From: Fabrea salina
Lineage: Eukaryota; Ciliophora; Heterotrichea; Heterotrichida; Fabreidae
Assembly: GCA_022984795.1 (NCBI GenBank)
Contig: JALIHJ010000006.1
Coordinates: forward strand, 248,001 to 312,000
Direction of reading: 5' to 3'
Length of the DNA: 64,000 nucleotides
Shown here in pieces: positions 51,840 to 61,251 of this stretch. The position numbers and the translations under genes were made by a program. The first letter of the stretch is position 1. Each line of letters opens with the position of its first letter. Below the pieces are notes generated by a model. It made no database searches. It was given only the letters and a program-made list of their open reading frames with translations, and had not been told where the DNA came from.

Positions 51840-54407
51840 ATGGAAATTGCTTCTTGGCAAACAAGGAGAAGAAACTACATCCTCGAAAACTCCAAAGCTA
51901 AAGTGCAACTCACTCAAACAGACAAACAGCCCCTAGCTGTGACTAAACTCCAAAAAGAAATCCCTGACCCTCTTGGCATCTTTGGTCCCGTCAAAGTCAA
52001 ACAGGAATTTACTGAAAACCCCAAAGAAGACCCTTCTCAGTACTGGTCCCACCTCACTCAAGTTGTTTCTTCTAAGTTCGAAAGTTCTTCTCAGTTCAAA
52101 ATAGCAACTAACACCCAGGAAGTCCCTGAGTCCAGAACAGTCTCCCCAACTTACTCGCGACTAGAAGTTCTGCAGGCCTCCAAAAAACCCAAAGACGAGT
52201 TTTCATACGTTTCACACCAGGAGTTCCTGGCCCACATTGAAATGCTCTGTAGGGAAATGGAACAAGCTTGGTCACTCAACGACCGCGTGAAAACTCTTAA
52301 GTTAGTTATTCAGACCGTGAAAATGATGAGGGACGTGGTGAACACTTCCCACTACCCAGCTGTTTTCTTCAGTGCTATGAAGATGCTTGACAACTTTGAA
52401 CACCTAGTTTACAACCGGTTGTTTTCAATAGCCTTCAGTGGAGCAGCTTCTGAAGAGTTTTTGCCAAACCAAGTAAACGAAGAAGCTAAGGACACTGCCA
52501 ACAACTGGTTTTTGAAAATATCCTGCATAAGAGAGTTGCAGCCCAGAATCTTTGTAGAAATAGCTTTGTTGAAGTGCTACAGGTTTAAGTGGATTGACAA
52601 GTACCCAGAAGTAATGACAAGGCTAGTTCACCAAATAAGAGGAATAGGCAACCCTATTATGTCCTGCTACGCAGGAATGTACCTTGCTTTACAAACAGTC
52701 AAACTCAACCTTAAAAGCAAAGACCACTTGGACTTGCTGCTCCAGGACCTGTGTGAGTTTGTGTCTTTGGTTTCCCAAGAACAGTACGAGATTTGTAAAC
52801 CTGCCCTTCAGTGGTTGTTTTACTGTGTAAGTTACAATTCACAGCCTGAATTGATTGTTGAAATAGTGGAAAAACTCAGACCTAGCATTGAAAGGAAACC
52901 TATACTTCTGGGTTTAATCATTGAGGAATTTCCTTCTCACCAAGTTACTTCGCACATAAATTTCTTTATGGAAATCTTTAACAACGTGCAGAACCCCAAC
53001 GACATCATGAAAGTAGCTATTTCGCTTACAAAAGCCGTTTACAACTCAAGCATGTCCAAAAGCATCCTTAAAGTGCTTAATTTGGTTTGGGACAAAATCA
53101 ACGAGAACTCTCAGTCTCAGTTGGAACTCTACGTAGAAGCAGTGGAAATCTTCATCCAAATCATGCTTAAGCACGACTACTTGTCACAAGCCAACTCTGT
53201 GATCAAAGACTTTATTTCAAACTTGAAGTCCAAAAAGTCCCAAGTTCCTGAAAGTTTGGAAAAAATCATGAGGACACTTTTGCTTTACTCAAAGAACTTC
53301 TCTACTTTGCTGTCGATTGAGGACTTCCTGTCCATCCTAGACGAGTTTCCTCTGAAGAAAAAAACTGAACTTTGCCACAAAATAGTTGAACACTACGCAC
53401 GTGACGAAATCAAAATGGAAGTTTCCAACCCCTTCATGATCCATACACTGTTTACTGTTATGAGGATAGTCCACGACAGCATTGACTTCAGAGAAAGCAG
53501 TCCTGAGTACATCAAACGCATTTCACAACTAATTTGCAGCTTCCTGAAAAACCTCAACTTCGGAAAGAACTTGGAACAGCACCTAAACGTGCTTTCTGAA
53601 GCAAGAGCTAGTTTCTCAAGTATGGAGATGGTCATGGAAACTCTAATCCAGGCTTCCTTGGAAATCTGCATGCGTGCTCACCAGTTCGTGAAGGGCAAAC
53701 ATAACTTAAAAACACTAGCTTTCCTCAAAGCTTGCATTTCCTACGCACATATCACTATTCCCTCTTTGGAAGACTTGCCTACTCAGTTCAAGCTTTTCGT
53801 GCTTTCTAGCCAAGTTGCACTTGTCAACGGACTCATAGGAGAAGCTGAAGCTCTAGTGAAAGCTGCGGTTTCTTTGATTCCTGAACTAGAAAAAACAATC
53901 CATGAAATAGAACCCAGCATCCATTCACTAGTTTCCCAAATGGTGTTTCTTCCCGAAAACCCTGCTTCAACCAGTGGGTTCCTTCTCCCTGCCAACGGAC
54001 TCTTCAACTCCATCAGAGACCTCCACAAAAACCAAACTCCCCTCAAAGTGAGAGTCTTAATTAGCTTGATGCGTTACTTAAACACTCAAACCCAACTGAG
54101 ACTGCCTGCCACTATTTTCAGAGTGGACTCCAACGACAAACTTATGTCCGGAAACGAACAGTTTGCAAAAGACCTCAGAGAGCTTTTGTCAGTAGTTGTG
54201 GAGGAACTCATGGAAATACTCAGTCAAATCTACGAAGCCAAAGACCTGTCCCAGGAAAACCTAGAACTCATAGTTTCAATCTACATGGCCCTCGAGGACG
54301 TGTATGACAGAGAGGAGACCTCCCAACTTGACGCTTTGCTCACCAGAATGGCCCAGTTCTGCAAGCAGAAAAAACCTGAAGCTTATATCGTTAAGTATCT
54401 CAACTAA
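51840..54407 (+). CDS. VPS35L: VPS35L, retriever subunit of the Commander complex
   Basis: 855 residues of alpha-solenoid. NWFLKISCIRELQPRIFVEIALLKC and the start region YVSHQEFLAHIEMLC resemble VPS35L (C16orf62) rather than retromer VPS35. VPS35L with VPS26C and VPS29 forms retriever, which recycles integral membrane proteins from endosomes. It is somewhat shorter than animal VPS35L, with the difference mostly in the disordered N-terminus. Three same-strand genes precede it closely, but their functions are unrelated. Confidence 0.85.
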   Translation: MEIASWQTRRRNYILENSKAKVQLTQTDKQPLAVTKLQKEIPDPLGIFGPVKVKQEFTENPKEDPSQYWSHLTQVVSSKFESSSQFKIATNTQEVPESRTVSPTYSRLEVLQASKKPKDEFSYVSHQEFLAHIEMLCREMEQAWSLNDRVKTLKLVIQTVKMMRDVVNTSHYPAVFFSAMKMLDNFEHLVYNRLFSIAFSGAASEEFLPNQVNEEAKDTANNWFLKISCIRELQPRIFVEIALLKCYRFKWIDKYPEVMTRLVHQIRGIGNPIMSCYAGMYLALQTVKLNLKSKDHLDLLLQDLCEFVSLVSQEQYEICKPALQWLFYCVSYNSQPELIVEIVEKLRPSIERKPILLGLIIEEFPSHQVTSHINFFMEIFNNVQNPNDIMKVAISLTKAVYNSSMSKSILKVLNLVWDKINENSQSQLELYVEAVEIFIQIMLKHDYLSQANSVIKDFISNLKSKKSQVPESLEKIMRTLLLYSKNFSTLLSIEDFLSILDEFPLKKKTELCHKIVEHYARDEIKMEVSNPFMIHTLFTVMRIVHDSIDFRESSPEYIKRISQLICSFLKNLNFGKNLEQHLNVLSEARASFSSMEMVMETLIQASLEICMRAHQFVKGKHNLKTLAFLKACISYAHITIPSLEDLPTQFKLFVLSSQVALVNGLIGEAEALVKAAVSLIPELEKTIHEIEPSIHSLVSQMVFLPENPASTSGFLLPANGLFNSIRDLHKNQTPLKVRVLISLMRYLNTQTQLRLPATIFRVDSNDKLMSGNEQFAKDLRELLSVVVEELMEILSQIYEAKDLSQENLELIVSIYMALEDVYDREETSQLDALLTRMAQFCKQKKPEAYIVKYLN

Positions 54408-54416
54408 TTATTTAAT

Positions 54417-55268
54417 TCAAAGCTTCATATACTCTGGCTTCAGAGACTTTACGTGCCAAAAATTAGACTCAAACACAAGTATTTGGTCACAACTAGCCTC
54501 AATAGCAAAAACTCTGCCTAAGTAAGTCTTAGCTTCAGTGTTGAACCTCCAGTTGCCTTGGGGCAATTGAGGGCCTTTAAGCAGACTGAAATCTGAAATC
54601 TTCAGCCAGTAAGAGTCCCTGCCACCAAATACTAAAATCAAATTAGGTGCAACCCTAGCAAGCCCAACTTCCAAAATTGAAACTGGCAGCACTCCCAAAG
54701 TTTCCCACTGGTTTTCCTCTGGCAAGAATCTTTCGATTTTGTTCATTGCTTCTGGACCTGAGTGTCCCCCCATTACAAGTATTTGGGACTCAGTAGCTAA
54801 AGCAGTGGAGTTCCTTCTGCCTTGTGGAATAGAGTTTAAAGTCCTCCACTCTGCTTCTTCGAAACTGTACTTTTCAACAGTAGTCACTATTAAGTTTTTG
54901 TCATTGCACCCTGAAATAATGTAAACTTCGCTTTTGTAAGCAGCAATAGCAAAGTCTGAACGGGGAGATGTCAGGTCTGCAAGACGCTTAGGAGTCCAAG
55001 TACTACTAGGTATAAAGTAACAGTTAAGTATCCCAACTCTGGGACGCAAACACCCTCCGCCCACAAAAATGTCTTTTCCTACCCAGCAGAAACCAAAGCC
55101 AGGCCCTAGGTTTATATTGACTGCTTGCTCTGTGTAAGTGCCTTTTTCAATGCTGTAAATTCCTAAAGTAGGAGTCCCATTGGTACTGAAGTGCACCATT
55201 TGGTCTAAGCTGTTGGGAAAAGAGTACTCACTTACGCACGAAATTCTGGAGTTAGCTCCACAGCCCAT
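54417..55268 (-). CDS. Kelch-repeat protein
   Basis: 283 residues. Repeats with the Gly-Gly and Tyr/Trp spacing of kelch blades include IYIISGCNDKNL, ILVMGGHSGPEAMNKIERF and ILVFGGRDSYW, enough for roughly five to six blades of a beta propeller. No BTB, F-box or other partner domain is seen, so it may be an adaptor. The N-terminus MGCGANSR could be acylated. It ends in TGA (54419-54417), the second clear TGA stop in this window, with a TAA two codons later. Confidence 0.8.
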   Translation of the reverse strand: MGCGANSRISCVSEYSFPNSLDQMVHFSTNGTPTLGIYSIEKGTYTEQAVNINLGPGFGFCWVGKDIFVGGGCLRPRVGILNCYFIPSSTWTPKRLADLTSPRSDFAIAAYKSEVYIISGCNDKNLIVTTVEKYSFEEAEWRTLNSIPQGRRNSTALATESQILVMGGHSGPEAMNKIERFLPEENQWETLGVLPVSILEVGLARVAPNLILVFGGRDSYWLKISDFSLLKGPQLPQGNWRFNTEAKTYLGRVFAIEASCDQILVFESNFWHVKSLKPEYMKL

Positions 55269-55317
55269 TATCTGTTTTAAATAAATTAATTTTCATAATA
55301 CGGACAAATGTGACAAT

Positions 55318-55629
55318 TTAATTAGGTTTAAATGAATGCGAAGCAGTTTTCACCACCTTAGCGCCTATAACTAGTTTGGCGTTGCCTGCGTACACGTAAG
55401 CCTCCTGAAGTCCCAAGTCGTTCAAAATCGGAGTGATGCCTTCAAGTCCGTAGTATTCCAGAACTACTTCTTTGCAAGTTTTGTTTTCTAGCTCTATTTC
55501 GTGCACCACTCTCAGCAACTCTTCCAAACTTTTAGGTCTTTTGTCCAAAGCAACTCTGTTGTCCTGTATAACTATTTCCAAAGGTGCAGTGTAAGGCACC
55601 GTTTCAGAGCAAGAACAATTACACCCCAT
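55318..55629 (-). CDS. Small protein with acylation-type N-terminus MGCNCSC
   Basis: 103 residues. MGCNCSCSE has Gly2 for possible N-myristoylation and nearby cysteines for palmitoylation, so membrane anchoring is likely. The body alternates strands and helices (LEIVIQDNRVALDKRPKSLEELL, VVLEYYGLEGITPIL), like a small ubiquitin- or PB1-like fold, but I do not recognise the family. The tRNA-Glu gene lies just upstream. Confidence 0.65.
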   Translation of the reverse strand: MGCNCSCSETVPYTAPLEIVIQDNRVALDKRPKSLEELLRVVHEIELENKTCKEVVLEYYGLEGITPILNDLGLQEAYVYAGNAKLVIGAKVVKTASHSFKPN

Positions 55630-55662
55630 TATAATTTAATAAGTTGCAAAACCCAACAAAAA

Positions 55663-55736
55663 TTCCGCAACCGGGACTCGAACCCGGGTCTTTCGGGTGA
55701 GAGCCGAAGATCCTAACCAGACTAGACTATTGCGGA
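55663..55736 (-). tRNA. tRNA-Glu (CTC)
   Basis: Full cloverleaf. Acceptor TCCGCAA pairs with TTGCGGA, the D-arm has GTCTAGTCTGGTTAGGAT, the anticodon stem TTCGG/CCGAA carries loop CTCTCAC with anticodon CTC, and the T-arm is CCGGG TTCGAGT CCCGG. No intron. A TTTTT terminator follows the 3' end on the minus strand. Confidence 0.95.
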
Positions 55737-55810
55737 TTGGTTTTATAGTCTACCTAAGCTTTTTATATCTTTAGTGGCAACAACTGGCGCACCAGCAACT
55801 ACTTATAAAT

Positions 55811-56074
55811 ATGTCAGAGTCCAAAGAAGCCTTCACGAGGTTACTGAGAACCATTCCCAAAGTTGAGCACGGACCCGGGTTCAGTACGGACTCTCTGTAC
55901 CAGCAGTTCTACACCCAAGAAAAGCCACTTATCATTGAAGGAATTCTCAGCCCTTTCTTTCTGAACTCAGTCAAACTTGCTAGTTCCAGGCAAGACCAAT
56001 ACAACCTTCTCTACGGAAAGTACAAGCAAATTTCTAACCTCATGCAGGAACTCTTTCAGCTTAAAAATCAATAA
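55811..56074 (+). CDS. Small hypothetical protein
   Basis: 87 residues, no TM or recognised motif. Predicted helical at the C-terminus (QYNLLYGKYKQISNLMQELF). It is supported by a TATAAATATG start and a coding-like frame in an otherwise empty interval. It lies 74 nt downstream of the tRNA-Glu gene on the other strand. Confidence 0.5.
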   Translation: MSESKEAFTRLLRTIPKVEHGPGFSTDSLYQQFYTQEKPLIIEGILSPFFLNSVKLASSRQDQYNLLYGKYKQISNLMQELFQLKNQ

Positions 56075-56137
56075 CAATTACTAGTCAAAATGGGCTATTT
56101 AACACTTAGGTAATAATTAAAGGTAATCTATAATAAT

Positions 56138-58036
56138 ATGGGCGAACCTATAAAACTTGGCCAAGAGCCAATTCAACTAGGCCAAGAATTCAGGGACTTC
56201 AAGTCGATTTCCAGAACAAAGCCTGAAGTTTCTTCTTTCTACCTGTGCTTTGGAACAGCTCTTTTGGAGGCCATAAACCGCTTTAAGTTGTCACCTCCAC
56301 ACTACAATGCTATCACAAAAAAACTCAGCAGTTGCCTTGACCACATGATCACCGACATAAACGAAAACGGAACTAACCAACAAAAAGCCAACCTCGAAAG
56401 AATCGGAATTTTCAGGCAGCTGCTAGGCATCATGCAGGACAAAACTAACTATGACATTGCAACTTGCAAAAGGTTCGTTAACTACTACTTGAATGAACAG
56501 AACCAAAGCCAAAGAGCAGGCCAGTCCATAGAGTGGACTGTCCGCGAACTCATGTGCCACGCCAACCGAGGGAAAAGGGACATAGTTAACGAAATACAAA
56601 ACAGACAGGCCTTTAAGGTCGGAGTAAGGGAGGTTAACCTTCAAAACATGCTTAACTCTCTTAAAGTGCACCTTCTAATCATAGGATCTCAACAGGCCAA
56701 GTTCATTCAGTGCAACGACAACAACCAACTGCCCCTCATAACTCTTTACTTAGAAGGCGACTCCAACTACTCCTTGATTTACCACCAAAGGCATCTAGAA
56801 GTTGATGAAAGTGGCCAGGCTAGTCTCTCAATTGATAATTACCCCTTCATAACTACTTCTCAAGAAGAACAGAAAAAAACCTCTCCATCCAACCACGCAC
56901 CTGTGCAAGTACTCCCTCAAAACCTCGTCCAAAGTTCTACATCCGTCTCTGACTCGTCTTTAACCTCTCTCTTTGAGGCAATCATCCCTGCTATTGACTT
57001 TTCCAAGCTTGAAGATCCTGAAAAACTCCAAAGTCATTTGCAAAAGGTCCAAGAAAGCAACCCTGAACTCCAGAAAACCCTTGAAAAGATCACTCGGTCT
57101 TTAAAACAACAACCAACTAACCAATTTGCACCTGCCCAGCCTACTCCTAAACAAAATTCCTACCCCCCAGTTCAAACTCCTTCTGGACCCCAATTTCCCC
57201 AAGTAAAGGCTCCTGCTAACCAAGGACCCCCGGTCTCTCCACCTGTTCAGAATTATCAAGCACATAACCCCATGGAAAACCAATTCCAGCAATTGTCAGA
57301 TTCTGGGCACCAATTTCCCCAAGTACAGGCTCCTGGAAACCAAGGATATTCTCCGGCAACTCCGCCTAGGCAAGGACCTCCACCAGTGGTTCCACCTAGC
57401 CAAGGACCTCCACCAGTGGCTCCACCTATTCAGGGTTCTCAAGCATATCAGCCACCTCTTGTGCGTCCTCCAGTAAATACACCTAACCAAGGACCTCCGA
57501 TCTCTCCACCTATTCAGGGTTCTCAAGCACATCAGCCACCTGCTGTGCGTCCTCCGGTAAACCCACCTAACCAAGGACCTCCGGTAAATCCACCTGCTGT
57601 GCGTCCTCCGGTAAACCCATCTAACCAAGGGCCTCCGATCTCTCCACCTATTCAGAATTATCAAGCACATCAACCACCTCCTGTGCGTCCTCCAGTAAAT
57701 ACACCTAACCAAGGACCTCCACCAGTGATTCCACCTAACCCGATGAAAAACCAATTCCAGCAATCGCAAAACTTCCCCTCTGTATTTCCGCTCAACCAAC
57801 CTAAAAATCAGCCTCCTTTAGTCCGACCTCCAGTGTCTTCAAGGCCACCCTGCGTTGCTTGCAGAAACCAAAAAGACGATGATGAATTTTCAATTGTCTG
57901 TCCAGAACATAAAATATGCAATCTGTGCAGAGTTTCAAATTTCAAATCTGGAGACCAATCCTGTCCGAGATGCAAAAGAGACTATTCACCAGGAGAAGTT
58001 GAAACTTTACAAGTTTTACAGTTCAGTCTGGGTTAA
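56138..58036 (+). CDS. Proline-repeat protein with C-terminal RING-like zinc finger
   Basis: 632 residues. Residues about 15-230 are a folded helical/beta region of unknown type. Residues about 330-565 are Pro/Gln-rich with 28-residue units (PPIQGSQAHQPPAVRPPVN followed by PPNQGPP). The C-terminus holds CVACRNQKDDDEFSIVC...HKICNLCRVS...CPRCKRDY, spaced like a RING-type zinc finger of the C3HC4-like class, which suggests a ubiquitin ligase. The DNA repeats in the middle have an 84-bp period, so copy number may vary. Confidence 0.7.
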   Translation: MGEPIKLGQEPIQLGQEFRDFKSISRTKPEVSSFYLCFGTALLEAINRFKLSPPHYNAITKKLSSCLDHMITDINENGTNQQKANLERIGIFRQLLGIMQDKTNYDIATCKRFVNYYLNEQNQSQRAGQSIEWTVRELMCHANRGKRDIVNEIQNRQAFKVGVREVNLQNMLNSLKVHLLIIGSQQAKFIQCNDNNQLPLITLYLEGDSNYSLIYHQRHLEVDESGQASLSIDNYPFITTSQEEQKKTSPSNHAPVQVLPQNLVQSSTSVSDSSLTSLFEAIIPAIDFSKLEDPEKLQSHLQKVQESNPELQKTLEKITRSLKQQPTNQFAPAQPTPKQNSYPPVQTPSGPQFPQVKAPANQGPPVSPPVQNYQAHNPMENQFQQLSDSGHQFPQVQAPGNQGYSPATPPRQGPPPVVPPSQGPPPVAPPIQGSQAYQPPLVRPPVNTPNQGPPISPPIQGSQAHQPPAVRPPVNPPNQGPPVNPPAVRPPVNPSNQGPPISPPIQNYQAHQPPPVRPPVNTPNQGPPPVIPPNPMKNQFQQSQNFPSVFPLNQPKNQPPLVRPPVSSRPPCVACRNQKDDDEFSIVCPEHKICNLCRVSNFKSGDQSCPRCKRDYSPGEVETLQVLQFSLG

Positions 58037-58040
58037 TTAA

Positions 58041-60476
58041 TTAAACTTTGTCAGTGAAGCTTCCAGAGTTGGACTGGTTTTCCTCCAAAGAGTCCACACT
58101 TTCCGTGAACTTTACTATGGAGTCTTCTTTGTCTGAAAGGTTGTCTACGGGGATTCTGAGAGTGCTTTTTTTCTCTTCGATGTTTCTGGAGTACCGCAAA
58201 CTAGTTTCTACTCCGTAGGGTTCTTTGGGGAGTTCTGGCGAAAAGTCCGAAACTGAACCTTGGTTGAAGTTTTGGGTACAGGACCTTCTAGGCTTGTACA
58301 CGAAGCTTCTGTCCATAAGTGCTTTTTGGGAGTACTTGTGGAAGTGGTTGCGACTTCCAAACACTTCTACTATTTTTTCAGTGTTTCTGGAAGAGTTCCT
58401 TCGCAAAGTAGAGTTGAAGGAAACTTCCCTTGAGTAAAGCTTCATCTCTGTTTGGTGGGGCTTTACTCTGTGCTTCCCATAGTCTTTTTCAAGTCTCTTG
58501 GCAAAGAACCTTTCGTCTAGGAAAAAAAGAACACCTCCCACGAACCTTATGCAGAGTATTGCAGCTCCTATCAACCCAATCATGTACACTATCCAGTAGT
58601 TCCCCCCCTCTCCTTCTTCAGCAGCCTTTTCTTGGTTTATCTTGTCAAGAGTGTCTAGGAAGTACGCAAAGGACCCGTTACTAAGTACCCAAACTATCAC
58701 CCAACGTCCTCTGAACTCTTCAAACTCTTCCAGCTTGCTTTTCTCGTCTTCGTTTAGTTGGTCAGGACGGTTCCCCCAGGTGCAGTCGTGGACATTGCAA
58801 ATCGAGTAGATCAAAAACATGTTCACGTAAGTAGGAGTTAAAAACACAAACTGCAGAACTCCTTTCAACACTACAACAACTGCATTGTTGATCAGTATTA
58901 TAATTGCAAAGGCCAGAATCGAACCATACATTATGTAAGCTATCCACTGCTGGTCGAACTCTGCACTTGCTAAGTAACTTGCCATGAAAAACATCGCAAG
59001 CAGCATGTAGGCCCCCAGAACTACTGAAATGATGTTTAAAGTCGACTCAATTCTTTTAGGCTTCACACTCAGTGAAAGTATCAACAGCAAAACCAGTATA
59101 GCTACGTACAAAAGGATAAACGCACGTCCTGAGTCAATTACGTTGTCAAACTCGTAACCCAGAGTGGAGTTCCTCACTGTGATGGAAAATACCAAGTAAA
59201 AAGACCCCACCATGAGCCAAGTAAATATTACATTGACTACATAATACAACATCAAAAAGCAAATTGCAAGTTTCCTGCAACACGAGTGGTTGCTGTTGCA
59301 GATGCGGTTGCACTTCCTCAAAGTGTCAATCAAAGCAAACCAAGAACCGTTAATCCACCTTCTGCGCTGTGCCAAAAGTATCGGCAGTTTGTCAGGAACG
59401 TCTGTCCCAGCTACTGACTCGCGCACGTAACGCAGTATGTTGTTGCGACCTTCTTTGCAAACCAAAGAGTGACACAAAACCCTGTCTTCCGCTAAGTAAA
59501 TGTTAGAGTTGAAAGCGTCCATTTTGTGAGGCCACCTCAAAGACTTGAAGTAGTCTTGCCACAAACTGTCTCCCTGGAGTGCTTCCCACCGGTAAGCACT
59601 GAAGGCTCCAGGAAGCACTGTGATGTACCCCACAATGCTTTCAAGAGCTTTGTCGAAGATGTGGCCGAATTTGTACTCCACTACTTGGGCCGAAACTACG
59701 AAGTTCCACATGTTGGTAGTGATGGGTTTGATTTCTCCACAGCACCCAGCCACTCTGGGGTCTACTTCCATTGCTTCAAACAAGTAAAAAAGTGCTTTTT
59801 CGTCAGGTTTGGTGCCTACGTCTAGAAGCATGCAGTATTTGGGCTGGATGGCTTCGCAAAAGCCTCCGAAGTACCAAAGGTGGGAGTTAAGTTTGCGCTT
59901 GTTGGCTTGTTTGACACACCAAAACAAGTTCAAAGGCAACTTTTCATTGCCTTCGCTTTCGTACTGCTGCATAAAGCAATGTGCTATTTCGTCGTACTCG
60001 TTTTCAATTCCTACGTCGAAGTTAAGTAAGTTTTCGCAGTTGTACCTGTTCTTTATTAAGTCAGCGTCAAAGAACCTTTGGAAGAATTCGTGTTCTTGGT
60101 AAACTTTGAGGAAGGGACCCATTCCGTCAACAATCACAATGCAGGCTATTTCTTCAGGGGGAATCCCCCCTGACTCAAAGTGCCTTAAGTTGTCGCAAAT
60201 CCCGTCTAGGGTCTGTATCACTTCTTCGGGGTTTTCGTTGTACATAGCAATCACTATCAAGAACTTGCACTCGCCTTCCGATAGTCTGGTCAGTAGGTTG
60301 GAGTCTTTGTTGTCAATGAGTTCCAAACCCGATGCTCTTTTGAGACAGTGGACAGTTTTTCCTTCTTTTGAACTTTCTAAGTTCACTTCTTTCCTCAGTT
60401 TAAGTAGTTGGTACTCCATTCTGTGTCTTTCAGTACTTAGTGACTCAGTGCCATAGTTAGACTCGCCGGGTTTCAT
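58041..60476 (-). CDS. Chitin synthase
   Basis: 811 residues. A family-2 glycosyltransferase domain (about 70-385) has VIVDGMGP, CCGEIKP, the acceptor LAEDRVLCHSLV and the chitin synthase signature QRRRWINGSWFA. Six or more TM helices follow for extrusion of the polymer, and a long cytosolic C-terminus. The enzyme polymerises UDP-GlcNAc to chitin. In ciliates chitin occurs in cyst walls and loricae, which would suit this gene. The start follows GATATAAATATG. Confidence 0.93.
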   Translation of the reverse strand: MKPGESNYGTESLSTERHRMEYQLLKLRKEVNLESSKEGKTVHCLKRASGLELIDNKDSNLLTRLSEGECKFLIVIAMYNENPEEVIQTLDGICDNLRHFESGGIPPEEIACIVIVDGMGPFLKVYQEHEFFQRFFDADLIKNRYNCENLLNFDVGIENEYDEIAHCFMQQYESEGNEKLPLNLFWCVKQANKRKLNSHLWYFGGFCEAIQPKYCMLLDVGTKPDEKALFYLFEAMEVDPRVAGCCGEIKPITTNMWNFVVSAQVVEYKFGHIFDKALESIVGYITVLPGAFSAYRWEALQGDSLWQDYFKSLRWPHKMDAFNSNIYLAEDRVLCHSLVCKEGRNNILRYVRESVAGTDVPDKLPILLAQRRRWINGSWFALIDTLRKCNRICNSNHSCCRKLAICFLMLYYVVNVIFTWLMVGSFYLVFSITVRNSTLGYEFDNVIDSGRAFILLYVAILVLLLILSLSVKPKRIESTLNIISVVLGAYMLLAMFFMASYLASAEFDQQWIAYIMYGSILAFAIIILINNAVVVVLKGVLQFVFLTPTYVNMFLIYSICNVHDCTWGNRPDQLNEDEKSKLEEFEEFRGRWVIVWVLSNGSFAYFLDTLDKINQEKAAEEGEGGNYWIVYMIGLIGAAILCIRFVGGVLFFLDERFFAKRLEKDYGKHRVKPHQTEMKLYSREVSFNSTLRRNSSRNTEKIVEVFGSRNHFHKYSQKALMDRSFVYKPRRSCTQNFNQGSVSDFSPELPKEPYGVETSLRYSRNIEEKKSTLRIPVDNLSDKEDSIVKFTESVDSLEENQSNSGSFTDKV

Positions 60477-60491
60477 ATTTATATCTCGTTA

Positions 60492-60779
60492 ATGAGTCAA
60501 GTTTACTCCAAGTTAGAAGAACTGCTTACTAAAGCCAACTCTAAACTCAAGCAGTGCCAGGAACTACTTGAAAATATAAATGACTCTAGGTTTGGACTCC
60601 CCCAACCACTTTGTCCTGTTTGTGACTGGAGTTTCCCCAAAAACTTCACTGAACAAGAAAAAACCCACCACGTTGAAAGGTGTTTGGAAGAAGAAAGTTT
60701 AGCACTTCCTGCCAAACGCTATTTAAGTCCAAAGCCCCACAAAGCAAAAAAGAGAATTAAAGCTACCAAAACCACTTAA
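60492..60779 (+). CDS. Small zinc-finger protein
   Basis: 95 residues. LCPVCDWSFPKNFTEQEKTHHVERC offers a C-x2-C ... H-x3-C ligand set, like UBZ or related single-zinc modules. The N-terminus is a coiled coil (YSKLEELLTKANSKLKQCQELL) and the C-terminus a Lys-rich nuclear-type tail. A ubiquitin-binding adaptor is possible but not demonstrated. It starts 15 nt from the divergent chitin synthase ATG. Confidence 0.65.
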   Translation: MSQVYSKLEELLTKANSKLKQCQELLENINDSRFGLPQPLCPVCDWSFPKNFTEQEKTHHVERCLEEESLALPAKRYLSPKPHKAKKRIKATKTT

Positions 60780-60784
60780 AAACA

Positions 60785-61219
60785 TTAGTTCTGTTTAAGC
60801 TTGTTTTTGTAGTTCCTGTACTGTGTTGAAATGTTTTCGTACTTTTGTCTCAACTCGTGGTTTGGAGACTTGAAGATAAGTACTGCCCTCGCAGCTTGGC
60901 CTGCTTCAGAGGGCTTTTCAGCTATAGTCTCCATCATCTCTGCTAAGTAGTAAGGACTCAAAAGCAACTTAATGGTGAAGAACCCACAACCCATGAAAAA
61001 AAGCCTCAAAGGCCACCTCTTCATAAAGGTAAGTGAAGCACCCACTGTAGCAGCAATGCACACCAAAGTAGAGCGTCCTTGTCTCGCACGGATTTGTTCT
61101 AGGTCCTCCGAGTCAGGCACCACCAACTGCAAAGAGTTGATTTTTTCCAAAGCCACTCTAGCAGCCTTCTGCCTTTCTATTTCTTTTTCGAACTTTTCTT
61201 TGAAAACTCGGTAGTACAT
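60785..61219 (-). CDS. Small protein with two hydrophobic segments
   Basis: 144 residues. An N-terminal amphipathic helix (VFKEKFEKEIERQKAARVALEKI) is followed by two hydrophobic stretches, STLVCIAATVGASLTFM and PLRLFFMGCGFFTIKLLL, and a polar C-terminus. There is no recognised family; the size and layout suggest a mitochondrial or ER membrane protein. It ends 5 nt from the convergent zinc-finger gene. Confidence 0.6.
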   Translation of the reverse strand: MYYRVFKEKFEKEIERQKAARVALEKINSLQLVVPDSEDLEQIRARQGRSTLVCIAATVGASLTFMKRWPLRLFFMGCGFFTIKLLLSPYYLAEMMETIAEKPSEAGQAARAVLIFKSPNHELRQKYENISTQYRNYKNKLKQN

Positions 61220-61251
61220 CCTGCTTTTTATTAACTTAATTGGACACTTAA

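Noticed and set aside
52826-52843. GTAAGTTACAATTCACAG in VPS35L as an in-frame intron
   Set aside because: It is 18 nt long, unlike the 15-nt introns here, and the encoded residues fit the solenoid helix.
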